Origin: Pseudomonas abieticivorans
Lineage (GTDB): Bacteria; Pseudomonadota; Gammaproteobacteria; Pseudomonadales; Pseudomonadaceae
Reading direction: 5' to 3'
Length of the DNA: 64,000 nucleotides
NCBI RefSeq assembly: GCF_023509015.1
Contig: NZ_CP094975.1
Coordinates: 3,047,501 to 3,111,500 of the forward strand
Below, in pieces: positions 36,804-43,748 of the stretch (its first letter is position 1; every line of letters begins with the position of its first letter). The translations under genes and the position numbers were made by a program. The notes beneath the pieces are model-generated. The model saw only the letters and a program-made list of their open reading frames with translations, did not search any database and had not been told where the DNA came from.

Positions 36804-37553
36804 TCAGGCGGCTCGTAATGGTATGAAGGTGTAGCTCGCCGCGCCTTCCACGGTAGCCAGGGCGCCTTGGCTCTGAACCTGTTGCGCGACGTCTGGCCCG
36901 GACAGGTGCAGGGTCCAGTGAGTGTTGGAGGCTGGCGCCGCGTTCGGTTCGACCTGTTGCAGCGCTGCGCTGAACGCCGCCATGTCGGGCAAATAGGCGG
37001 TAAAGCCGTCGCCCTTGAGTGCCGTGACCTGAATCCCCAATCGCTCGCAAATCGCCACCTTGGCGCCGATGTCGTCTCGATCGGCCTGGCGCGAGCGTTC
37101 GATCAGCTGTGCCAACTCCAAGTCCACCAATGTCGAGCCAACGATCAACGGCGTGCCGCTTTCCCATGATTCGGGCGGGCACTCCTTCGCTAACGGGTTC
37201 AAGGGAATGTGCGGGTTGATCTCCATGGGGTAGATCCGGCACACCAAAGGCCGCGTGTCATAGATGGTACACAGGTTCTCGCTGTCCAGATTACGACAGG
37301 CTCCCGGGTTGAACGCCGCGAACGTGATCGCCAAATGCAGGTCGGTGTTACCGCTGCGCACCACGGCCGAACGACGCAAGGCGTGTTCACGCTGGGATTC
37401 GCTGATACCCAGGCCATTGGCCAGGAAAGCCTCGGCCAATACGATCACGTTGCCACCCGATCGCGCCCAGTCACGGGCCTCGACCAGCGTCAGCGGCACA
37501 TGATGATCGCGGCAACATTTGCCACAGCCCACACAGGTAAACGACGTATTCAT
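36804..37553 (-). CDS. YkgJ-type cysteine cluster protein
   Basis: A 249-residue protein of the YkgJ/UPF0153 family (Fe-S or zinc-binding cysteine cluster). The N-terminus reads FTCVGCGKCCRDH, and further cysteines occur in ACRNL, LCTIYDTRPLVCRIYP and KECPPE, the usual order for the family. The C-terminal ~90 residues are less conserved. It is cytosolic, and its biochemical role is unknown in the family generally. It is convergent with fdhA across the terminator and is probably monocistronic. Confidence 0.85.
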   Translation of the reverse strand: MNTSFTCVGCGKCCRDHHVPLTLVEARDWARSGGNVIVLAEAFLANGLGISESQREHALRRSAVVRSGNTDLHLAITFAAFNPGACRNLDSENLCTIYDTRPLVCRIYPMEINPHIPLNPLAKECPPESWESGTPLIVGSTLVDLELAQLIERSRQADRDDIGAKVAICERLGIQVTALKGDGFTAYLPDMAAFSAALQQVEPNAAPASNTHWTLHLSGPDVAQQVQSQGALATVEGAASYTFIPLRAA

Positions 37554-37657
37554 CAGCAGCGGGCCTTGTGTCGGAATGTACGGTTTCAGTTACAACCATG
37601 CATTCTCGCAAAAACTACCCGCCGCTGAATGAAGAAAGCTGAGCTTGCAATATGGGG

Positions 37658-38332
37658 TTACAAAACCACCACGTTGCCATGCAACAACACCGGCCCGGTC
37701 GGCTGCCCGGTCGGCGAACCACCACGGGGTTCCAGGCTGACTGCCAAGGCAATCGGCTCGCCCAGCAGTTTTTGCTGGCTTTCATTCAGGCTGATTCGGC
37801 CTTTGCCACCCTCGGGCATCAGCCCCAGCGAAACCGGCTTGCCATTTGCCGGGATGGCCCACAATTCCATGCTGCTGTCGGCAGGTGCCGCGGGCAAGTC
37901 GACTGGCTCCACTTGCAAGTATTGGGCGTAGGCCTGGATCTTGATCGAAGGCTGATTGCTGGCGGTCACCAGCGTGGCGCTGTAGCGCGCCGAATCCTGG
38001 TTGTAGACCACGCCCAAAGTCACGGCTACCGCGATGCTGGCGGCCAGGGCGCCAACCCGCAGCCAATTCCAGAACGGCCGTTTTGCCGGCACGTGCAGCT
38101 GTTGCGGTTCGATCCGTGCGACCACGGCTTGCCACACATGCTCGGGCACCGGTTGGTCGGCGATGGGCTCGTGCAGGCTGGCCAGGGTGTCTTGCCACTG
38201 TGCCAGCTCCAGGCGCAGGGCGCGGTCGTCGAGCATCAGTTTTTCGAAACGGCGGCGAGCACTGGCGGGCATCAGGCCGATGGCGTAATCGGCGGCCAAG
38301 GCGCGGCGCAGGGTGGGGTTCTGGTAGTTCAT
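37658..38332 (-). CDS. Anti-sigma factor (RskA-like), partner of the adjacent ECF sigma
   Basis: A 224-residue membrane protein. A cytosolic N-terminal helical anti-sigma region (AADYAIGLMPASARRRFEKLM, ~14-34) is followed by one transmembrane helix (VGALAASIAVAVTLGVVY, ~92-109) and a periplasmic RskA/DUF-type domain (~115-224) with MELWAIPANGKPVSLGLMPEGG. It overlaps the sigma gene by 4 bases (ATGA), the usual arrangement for an ECF sigma and its regulator. The signal it senses is unknown. Confidence 0.9.
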   Translation of the reverse strand: MNYQNPTLRRALAADYAIGLMPASARRRFEKLMLDDRALRLELAQWQDTLASLHEPIADQPVPEHVWQAVVARIEPQQLHVPAKRPFWNWLRVGALAASIAVAVTLGVVYNQDSARYSATLVTASNQPSIKIQAYAQYLQVEPVDLPAAPADSSMELWAIPANGKPVSLGLMPEGGKGRISLNESQQKLLGEPIALAVSLEPRGGSPTGQPTGPVLLHGNVVVL

Positions 38333-38991
38333 GATTCAAGGCACCTGCGCAGGCGCTCCATGCCTCGGCGGATCCACGACTTGACCGAGCCCAGCGGCGC
38401 ATTCAGGTGCGAGGCCAGGTCGGCGTTACTCAGCCCATGGAAATAAGCAGTCAGGATCGACTGGCGTTGCATGCCTTCCAGGTCATCCAGGCAACGGCCC
38501 AAAGCTTTCGCCTCGCGGGCGCTGCTCAACTGTTCGTCGGCGGCTGGGCTGTCGTCGGCCAGAGTCTCCAGTTGCAGGTCACTCAACGGCTCTTCATGAC
38601 GCCGACGCAGCAGGTCGATGGCCAGGTTGCGGGTGATATTGACCATCCAGGTCAGGGGGGCCGAGAGGTTGGCGTCGTAGCGCGAGGCGTTGTTCCAGAT
38701 TCGCACGAAGCTCTCCTGCACGATTTCCTCGGCCAGCTCGCGCCGCCGCACACAGTGCAAGGCCACGCCGTGCAGCCGTGCACTGGTAATTCGATAGAGC
38801 TGCTCGAATGAGCGCCGGTTACCCAGCGAACATTCGGCCAGCAGTTGGCGCAGTAGATCGGTGTCGACGGTGGAAATGGCCTTTCTCCTGAACAAAACGA
38901 ACTCGCGCGCCTCGACTCGCCCCATATGAGGTCGGTGGCTGTCTGAGCCTAGTTCACGAGGCGCGCCTGTTCCATTCATGATGGTGTCCAA
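38329..38991 (-). CDS. ECF RNA polymerase sigma factor (SigK-like)
   Basis: A 220-residue extracytoplasmic-function sigma factor: region 2 with ELAEEIVQESFVRIWNNASRYD and LTWMVNITRNLAIDLLRRR, and region 4 with SILTAYFHGLSNADLASHL and LGSVKSWIRRGMERLRRCL. The longest frame begins at 38991, directly abutting the fasciclin stop, but the first ~35 residues look unlike sigma factors. The real start may be internal, near the segment TVDTDLLRQLL. It is probably co-transcribed with the fasciclin gene upstream and the anti-sigma gene downstream. Confidence 0.9.
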   Translation of the reverse strand: MDTIMNGTGAPRELGSDSHRPHMGRVEAREFVLFRRKAISTVDTDLLRQLLAECSLGNRRSFEQLYRITSARLHGVALHCVRRRELAEEIVQESFVRIWNNASRYDANLSAPLTWMVNITRNLAIDLLRRRHEEPLSDLQLETLADDSPAADEQLSSAREAKALGRCLDDLEGMQRQSILTAYFHGLSNADLASHLNAPLGSVKSWIRRGMERLRRCLES

Positions 38992-39585
38992 TCAGCTCTT
39001 GGGCATCAAGACCTTGTCGATCACGTGGATCACGCCGTTCGATTGCATCACGTCATAGGTGCTGATGTCAGCTACGCCGCCTTTCTCATCCTTGACCACG
39101 ATGTTGTGTGGGCCATTCATGTACACCCACAGCTTGCCGCCGCTGACGGTGGTCAGTTCGGCCTTGCCGCCGCCGGCCTTGATGCGCTTGGCCAGTTCCA
39201 TCATGTCCAGCTTACCGGCCACTACGTGGTAGGTCAGGATGTGGGTGAGGGTGGCTTTGTTTTCAGGCTTGAGCAGGGTATCGACGGTACCGGCAGGCAG
39301 GGCGGCGAACGCCGAGTTGACCGGTGCGAACACGGTGAACGGGCCTTTGCCTTTGAGGGTGTCAACCAGGCCTGCGGCTTTCACGGCGGCCACCAGGGTG
39401 GTGTGGTCGGCGGAGTTGACCGCGTTGTCGACGATATCCTTGCTGGGTAGCATGTTCTGGCCGCCGACCATCACATTGGCCATGGCCATGTCGGCTGCCT
39501 GGGTCGGCAGGGCGATCAAAGGGGTGCTCAGGGCCAGGGTCATGAGGCTGCCAAGCAGGGGGGCCTTCATCGAAATGCGCATCAT
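38992..39585 (-). CDS. Secreted fasciclin (FAS1) domain protein
   Basis: A 197-residue protein with a signal peptide (hydrophobic LLGSLMTLALSTPLIALP, cleavage expected around the AQAAD-like TQAAD near residue 32) and one FAS1 domain. It has the canonical H1 motif FTVFAPVNSAFAALP, the central HILTYHVVAGKLD and the terminal NGVIHVIDKVLMP. FAS1 domains mediate adhesion or matrix interactions. The start is the ATG-ATG pair at 39585, preceded by AAGGAACACC. The sigma/anti-sigma genes follow immediately, suggesting autoregulated expression, possibly related to envelope stress. Confidence 0.9.
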   Translation of the reverse strand: MMRISMKAPLLGSLMTLALSTPLIALPTQAADMAMANVMVGGQNMLPSKDIVDNAVNSADHTTLVAAVKAAGLVDTLKGKGPFTVFAPVNSAFAALPAGTVDTLLKPENKATLTHILTYHVVAGKLDMMELAKRIKAGGGKAELTTVSGGKLWVYMNGPHNIVVKDEKGGVADISTYDVMQSNGVIHVIDKVLMPKS

Positions 39586-39776
39586 GGTGGTGTTCCTTGT
39601 TGTAGAAGGGCGGCCAGTGATCTGTCCGTGCTTGATATACGGCGCCGGTAAGGAACTGGATGCCAACGCGCTACAATTTATTTCGGTGAGGAACGCAAAC
39701 GGATGATTCACGGTCAAATCATCGATTTTTGCCGCAGGCCATCCATCGGCGTGCGGCCTATTGGCACAAGGGGTTC

Positions 39777-40346
39777 ATGATGAAGATTCTGCGCGGTATC
39801 ACCCTGGCGACATTGACGGCACTGGCCGCCAGCCCGGTGTTTGCCTTCAACCTGAACGATGCGGTGAATGCCGCCTCGTCGATGCAGGGCGGCAGCGACA
39901 AGAACGGCGCCGCTGTGGCAGCGGCGCCTCAGGCCGCAGGCCTTTTGAACACGCTGGGCACGCAACTCAATGTCACCCCGCAACAGGCGGTGGGCGGTAC
40001 CGGGGCGATGCTGGGCCTGGCCAAGAACAAACTGAGCAGCGCCGATTATTCGCAGTTGAGCAAATCGGTACCGGGGCTCGACCAGTTGTCGGGCAACAGC
40101 GCCCTGGGTGGTTTGAACGGCCTGGGCGGCCTGATGGGCAAGTCCGGTGGCGATTCCTCGACGCTGAACAACGCCCTGGGTAACGTGAAAACCACCGGCG
40201 ACATGAACAACGCCTTCAGCGCCTTGGGCATGGACAGCGGCATGGTCGGCCAGTTTGCCCCGGTGATCCTGCAGTACCTGGGCCAGCAAGGCGTGGGCGG
40301 TACCCTGCTCAAGAGCCTGGGCGGTATCTGGGGCGTAGGCGGTTAA
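39777..40346 (+). CDS. DUF2780 secreted protein
   Basis: A 189-residue protein with a Sec signal peptide (MMKILRGITLATLTALAASPVFAF, cleavage near residue 23) and a Gly/Leu/Asn-rich mature region of the DUF2780 family (VTPQQAVGGTGAMLGLAKNKL, then SVPGLDQLSGNSALGGLNGLGG). Function is unknown; it is probably periplasmic or secreted. I use the ATG at 39777, preceded by AAGGGG, rather than the upstream start that would bury the signal peptide. Its stop overlaps the stop of the decayed acyltransferase in a shared TTAA. Confidence 0.85.
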   Translation: MMKILRGITLATLTALAASPVFAFNLNDAVNAASSMQGGSDKNGAAVAAAPQAAGLLNTLGTQLNVTPQQAVGGTGAMLGLAKNKLSSADYSQLSKSVPGLDQLSGNSALGGLNGLGGLMGKSGGDSSTLNNALGNVKTTGDMNNAFSALGMDSGMVGQFAPVILQYLGQQGVGGTLLKSLGGIWGVGG

Positions 40347-40655
40347 TTCATCTCGGCGTGCAGGCGGTCGATGCGCGCGTCCTTCTCGGTCCAGAGCTGG
40401 TTGACCCAGTTCTGGACGCTCTGGCGGAACGCCGGATCGTTTTCGTAATCGCCTTTGATCAGCGCCGGGTCGATGCCCCGTGAGCGGATGTCGACGATAA
40501 CCTCGCTGATCTGCCCGCCGAGCAGGCGGTCCAATTGCTCGCCCGCCGGGGGCGATCAGCTTGAGCAAGGCGAACACCATAAGCGGGCCGATCAGGGTCA
40601 GGGTGTTGAGCAATAGCAGCAGTGTCACGAAACAGCCGGTGAGCAGGCGGCGCAT
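40343..40655 (-). pseudogene. Decayed PlsC-type acyltransferase (internal deletion and frameshift)
   Basis: The minus strand keeps the first ~36 codons of a 1-acylglycerol-3-phosphate acyltransferase-like protein (start MRRLLTGCFVTLLLLLN, membrane helix, LLKLIAPG). After a change of frame near 40550 it keeps about 65 C-terminal residues (GGQISEVIVDIRSR ... DYENDPAFRQSVQNWVNQLW, WTEKDARIDRL) ending at 40343. The catalytic core with the HX4D motif, roughly 190 residues in intact relatives of about 295, is gone. Both ends match the family in the correct order, so this is a deletion relic and not two small genes. Confidence 0.78.
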
Positions 40656-40842
40656 AAGTCGACTCTTGAAGTCTGTACGGGGCCGGCAATGATAAGCAGG
40701 TCGTGGCCACACGCCAAATCCTTGCGGCCATTCGGTGCCTTGCAAATGTTTCACTATTTTTTCGCTATGCTGGCGAGCGAACCTATCAAAGGCCCCGTGT
40801 CTAAACACGAACCTTGCCTTTTCGACTTGAGGAAACCACCCG

Positions 40843-41346
40843 GTGAAATCCGTTCTTGCGCTGTTGTCACTGTTGGCCTTGCCGGTCATGGCGGCCGAGC
40901 CGACCCTGTACGGGCGATACGAGTACATCAAGCTGCCGGAGATCGGCGGGCAAACCCTGAAAGCCAAGATGGACACCGGCGCATTGACCGCTTCGCTGTC
41001 GGCCAAGGACATTGAGCTGTTCAAGCGTGACGGCGATGACTGGGTGCGTTTCCGCCTGGCCACCAAAGGCGCGGATGGCAAGGTGTTCGAGCACAAGGTG
41101 TCGCGCATCAGCCGCATCAAGAGCCGTGCCGACGAAGATGACGAAGGCGAGACCACCGAAGTGGCCAAGCGCCCGGTGGTCGACCTTGAGATGTGCATGG
41201 GTGGTTTGAAGCAGACGGTGGAGGTGAATCTGGTTGACCGCAGCAGCTTCAACTATCCGCTGCTGATCGGCGCCAAGGCGCTGCGCGAGATGGGCGCGGC
41301 GGTGAACCCGGCACGGCGGTTTACGGCGGGCGACCCTGAGTGTTGA
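40843..41346 (+). CDS. Retropepsin-like / RimK-associated DTG-motif protein
   Basis: A 167-residue protein of the family once called ATP-dependent zinc protease (RimB/RloA2-like). It has a signal peptide (MKSVLALLSLLALPVMAAE) and an aspartic-protease-like motif (MDTGALTASLSA), then YPLLIGAKALREMGAAVNP near the end. It starts at a GTG (40843) preceded by GAGGAAA. The export signal implies a periplasmic role. Catalysis is not proven for most relatives; the DTG and LIGAKAL motifs support an aspartyl-protease fold. Confidence 0.85.
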   Translation: MKSVLALLSLLALPVMAAEPTLYGRYEYIKLPEIGGQTLKAKMDTGALTASLSAKDIELFKRDGDDWVRFRLATKGADGKVFEHKVSRISRIKSRADEDDEGETTEVAKRPVVDLEMCMGGLKQTVEVNLVDRSSFNYPLLIGAKALREMGAAVNPARRFTAGDPEC

Positions 41347-41357
41347 GTTTAGGGCGC

Positions 41358-41403
41358 CTTCGCGGATAAACCCGCTCCTGTAGGAGCGGATTCATCCGCG
41401 AAC
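41358..41403. repeat. Abutting REP pair
   Basis: Two REP sequences meet head to head with no spacer (41358-41380 and 41381-41403), forming one long palindrome between the convergent stops of the DTG-motif gene and the GST gene. It probably serves as a bidirectional transcript-end hairpin. Confidence 0.9.
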
Positions 41404-41418
41404 GGGCAACCCGATCCA

Positions 41419-42045
41419 TCAGGCTGGCTGCGTGGCCACCATCGAACTGCGCTGCGCCACCTCGGCATACCAGGCCGCCAACTGCGGCGCCTGGTCCCGC
41501 CAGCCCAAATGCGCCAACCTGAAGTCCAGGTAACCCAAGGCGCAGGCGACACTGATCGCGGCCACGTCAAAGGTCGAGGCCAGTTCGGCCATGGCGTCTT
41601 TTTCCAGATAGGCCACGGTGCGCACGATCTTTTCGGCCTGGCCGTTCAGCCATTCCTGCCAGTGTTTTTCCACCGGGCGCATGGCGGTTTCGTAGCGAAT
41701 CAGCAGCGCCGCATCGAGTATTGCGTCGGCCAGCGAAGCGATGGTCAGGCGCCGCCAGCGGGCCGAGCCTTCGCGAGGGATCAGCGGGTTGCCGACATGT
41801 TGTTGGTCGAGGTAATCGAGAATCACCCGGCTGTCGTGCAGCACGGCGCCATCGGCCAGGCGCAAGGCCGGGATCTTGCCGGCGGGGTTTTCCGCGTTCA
41901 GGTTCTCGTGCGGGCTGACCGGGCTGAGCACGCAGGTGTGCAAGGCCACGCGCCCAAGTTGACCGGTCTCGTGCAACAGCACCATGACTTTGCGTACGTA
42001 GGGCGAGGCGGCGTTGTGGAACAGGGTCATGCTAGGGGTGGACAT
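41419..42045 (-). CDS. Glutathione S-transferase family protein
   Basis: A 208-residue GST: a thioredoxin-like N-terminal domain (MTLFHNAASPYVRKVMVLLHE, with NPAGKIPALRL and the glutathione-contacting DSRVILDYLD) and an all-helical C-terminal domain (~85-208) with the N-capping-type segment FDVAAISVACALGYLDF. The start at 42045 follows GAGGGTTCACC. It is cytosolic. The catalytic Ser/Tyr is not obvious beyond Ser14 in AASPYVR. The substrate is unknown. Confidence 0.9.
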   Translation of the reverse strand: MSTPSMTLFHNAASPYVRKVMVLLHETGQLGRVALHTCVLSPVSPHENLNAENPAGKIPALRLADGAVLHDSRVILDYLDQQHVGNPLIPREGSARWRRLTIASLADAILDAALLIRYETAMRPVEKHWQEWLNGQAEKIVRTVAYLEKDAMAELASTFDVAAISVACALGYLDFRLAHLGWRDQAPQLAAWYAEVAQRSSMVATQPA

Positions 42046-42098
42046 GGTGAACCCTCGGGTGAGCGAGGGTTTATCATAATGGAAGACCGTGTCGCCTG

Positions 42099-42244
42099 GT
42101 TCGCGAATAGACCCGCTGTTGCAACCCCCTTGTAGGAGCGGATTCATCCGCGAAGGCCGCACCGCGCAGGACCAGAGACACCGCGGCGATTTTTTTCGCG
42201 GATAAATCCGCTCCTACAGGGGCGGCGCGATTATCCGCGAAAAG
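42099..42244. repeat. Cluster of four REP sequences, some degraded
   Basis: Four REP-type units lie between the GST start and the next gene's stop: a degraded copy at 42099-42121, good copies at 42131-42154 and 42195-42220, and a truncated one at 42229-42244. The last overlaps the 3' end of the small membrane-protein gene and supplies its stop codon. Confidence 0.85.
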
Positions 42245-42413
42245 CCCGCCGCAACCCCGTCAGGCTGAGCACGGCCGGTATCCCCAACCCCAGCCAGGAA
42301 AGGCTGTCCCACCAGCCATCGCCCAACAACGCGGCAAACAACCCGGCGCCACCGATCAAGGCAATCAACAGCGGCCAGGCAAACACCGGCCAGAATCCAG
42401 AAGCGCGCTTCAT
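42231..42413 (-). CDS. Small membrane protein (60 aa) coupled to the PepSY gene
   Basis: A 60-residue protein (start MKRASGFWPVFAWPLL) with two hydrophobic helices (~8-30 and 37-52). Its ATG overlaps the stop of the PepSY gene (ATGA), so it is translated with it. The last five codons (AFRG and stop) are encoded by a REP sequence, so the C-terminus appears to have been rewritten by the repeat. Similar small membrane proteins often follow PepSY genes in iron-uptake operons; function unknown. Confidence 0.65.
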   Translation of the reverse strand: MKRASGFWPVFAWPLLIALIGGAGLFAALLGDGWWDSLSWLGLGIPAVLSLTGLRRAFRG

Positions 42414-43519
42414 GCCACCACCGCCTTGCTGCGACGGCGCACCCACCACAGGTAAACCCCGCTGCCCAGTACGATGATGGTCAGCACATCCAGCAGTGCC
42501 CACAAGATCTGCATTGGCCGGCCGCCGTAGTCGCCAAAATGCAGTGGCTGCGACAAGCCCATGGCGTCCATGTACCAAGGCCGCTGGCCGACTGCCGTGA
42601 CGTGCAGGTTACTGGCGTCGATCAGCACCGGCGTCAGCAAGTGCGAGGTCAGGTGCGTGCTGCCTTTCATGAACACCGCGTAGTGGTGCTCGCTGGAAAA
42701 TCGCGTGCCGGGGAAGGCAATGAAGTCCGCGACCATGCCTGGCGCCGCCTGTTGGGCGATCTCCAGCAGCCGCGAGGCGGGCGCCAACTGTTGCAGTGGC
42801 GGTGCATTGCGGTAGGGCTCGACCATGGCGCTCAAACTGTCATTGCGCCAAGCCGCGATCACAAGGTCTGCGCAGGCGCTGATTACGCCGGTCACGCCTA
42901 CTACCAGCGCCCAGGTCAGGGTGACCACGCCGATCAGGTTGTGCAGGTCGAGCCAGCGCAGCCGGTTCGACTTGTTGGGGCGCACGGTAGCAAATTTCAA
43001 CCGGTTCATGAACGGCGCATACAGCACTACACCCGAGACGATCGCCAGCACGAACAGCACGCCCATGAAGGCCAGGAACAGCTTGCCTGGCAACCCGGCG
43101 TACATGTCCACGTGCAGGCGTAGCATCACCATCATGAAGCCGCCGTTGGCACCCGGCGTTTCCACCGCTTCGCCGGTACGGGCGTCGAGCATGAAGGTGT
43201 GCGAGTCGTTAGGGTCGGTGCCAGCCGTGGCCGCCATGATCGACCAGACGCCGTTGGGATCATCATCGTCCCAGCCAAAATATTGCATCACCTCGCCTGG
43301 GCGATGGGCCTTGGCGGCTTCGACCAGTTGCTGCAGGTCCAACTGCGGGGTGGTGGCGGGCATCTCGCGCAACTGCGGGGCATTGCCCGTCAGGTGTTCG
43401 ATTTCGTGGTGGAATATCAGTGGTAAACCGGTCAGGGCCAGCAACAACAGGAACAGCGTGCAGATCAGGCTGGACCAGGTGTGAATGAACGACCAGCGGC
43501 GGATGGTGGTGGATTTCAT
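42410..43519 (-). CDS. PepSY-associated membrane protein (siderophore iron reductase-like)
   Basis: A 369-residue inner-membrane protein with four transmembrane helices (SLICTLFLLLLALTGLPLIF ~16-35; ~145-165; ~195-215; ~335-355) and PepSY domains in the periplasmic loops. Its position downstream of a TonB siderophore receptor in a sigma/anti-sigma/receptor set matches FoxB- and PiuB-like proteins, which help reduce or release siderophore iron in the periplasm. The conserved His in HHEIEHLTG and histidines near the helices could bind heme or metal. The iron-reduction role is inferred from context. Confidence 0.82.
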   Translation of the reverse strand: MKSTTIRRWSFIHTWSSLICTLFLLLLALTGLPLIFHHEIEHLTGNAPQLREMPATTPQLDLQQLVEAAKAHRPGEVMQYFGWDDDDPNGVWSIMAATAGTDPNDSHTFMLDARTGEAVETPGANGGFMMVMLRLHVDMYAGLPGKLFLAFMGVLFVLAIVSGVVLYAPFMNRLKFATVRPNKSNRLRWLDLHNLIGVVTLTWALVVGVTGVISACADLVIAAWRNDSLSAMVEPYRNAPPLQQLAPASRLLEIAQQAAPGMVADFIAFPGTRFSSEHHYAVFMKGSTHLTSHLLTPVLIDASNLHVTAVGQRPWYMDAMGLSQPLHFGDYGGRPMQILWALLDVLTIIVLGSGVYLWWVRRRSKAVVA

Positions 43520-43552
43520 GGTGTCAGTCCAGAAAGACCAAAGCCGTCACTA

Positions 43553-43709
43553 GGCTCTGTACGAAATGTATCCCAGCTCGGCCATGCTGCGTTGAAAACA
43601 GGCTCGTGCGCGAGTCCGATCGGAATGCTCATTGACAACCAGTCAACTCCGCTTCCTCGCCTGTTTTCGCCTTGCCTGACCTTCGCTGGAACACATTTCG
43701 TACAGAGCC
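43553..43709. mobile_element. MITE-like 157-bp palindromic element
   Basis: The element is bounded by terminal inverted repeats (GGCTCTGTACGAAATGT at 43553 and its exact complement ending at 43709). The similarity of the two arms continues inward, including GAAAACAGGC/GCCTGTTTTC. It has no coding capacity and no clear target-site duplication. It is inserted between the receptor gene and the PepSY gene on the minus strand, probably within one operon. Likely mobilised by an IS with the same ends elsewhere in the genome. Confidence 0.75.
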
Positions 43710-43748
43710 CAGGACGGCCATGGTGTTTACGCGTAAAACGTCAGGCAA

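Noticed and set aside
40343..40534. A separate 63-residue gene starting MDRLLGGQ
   Set aside because: Its sequence is the C-terminus of the decayed acyltransferase and it has no ribosome-binding site.
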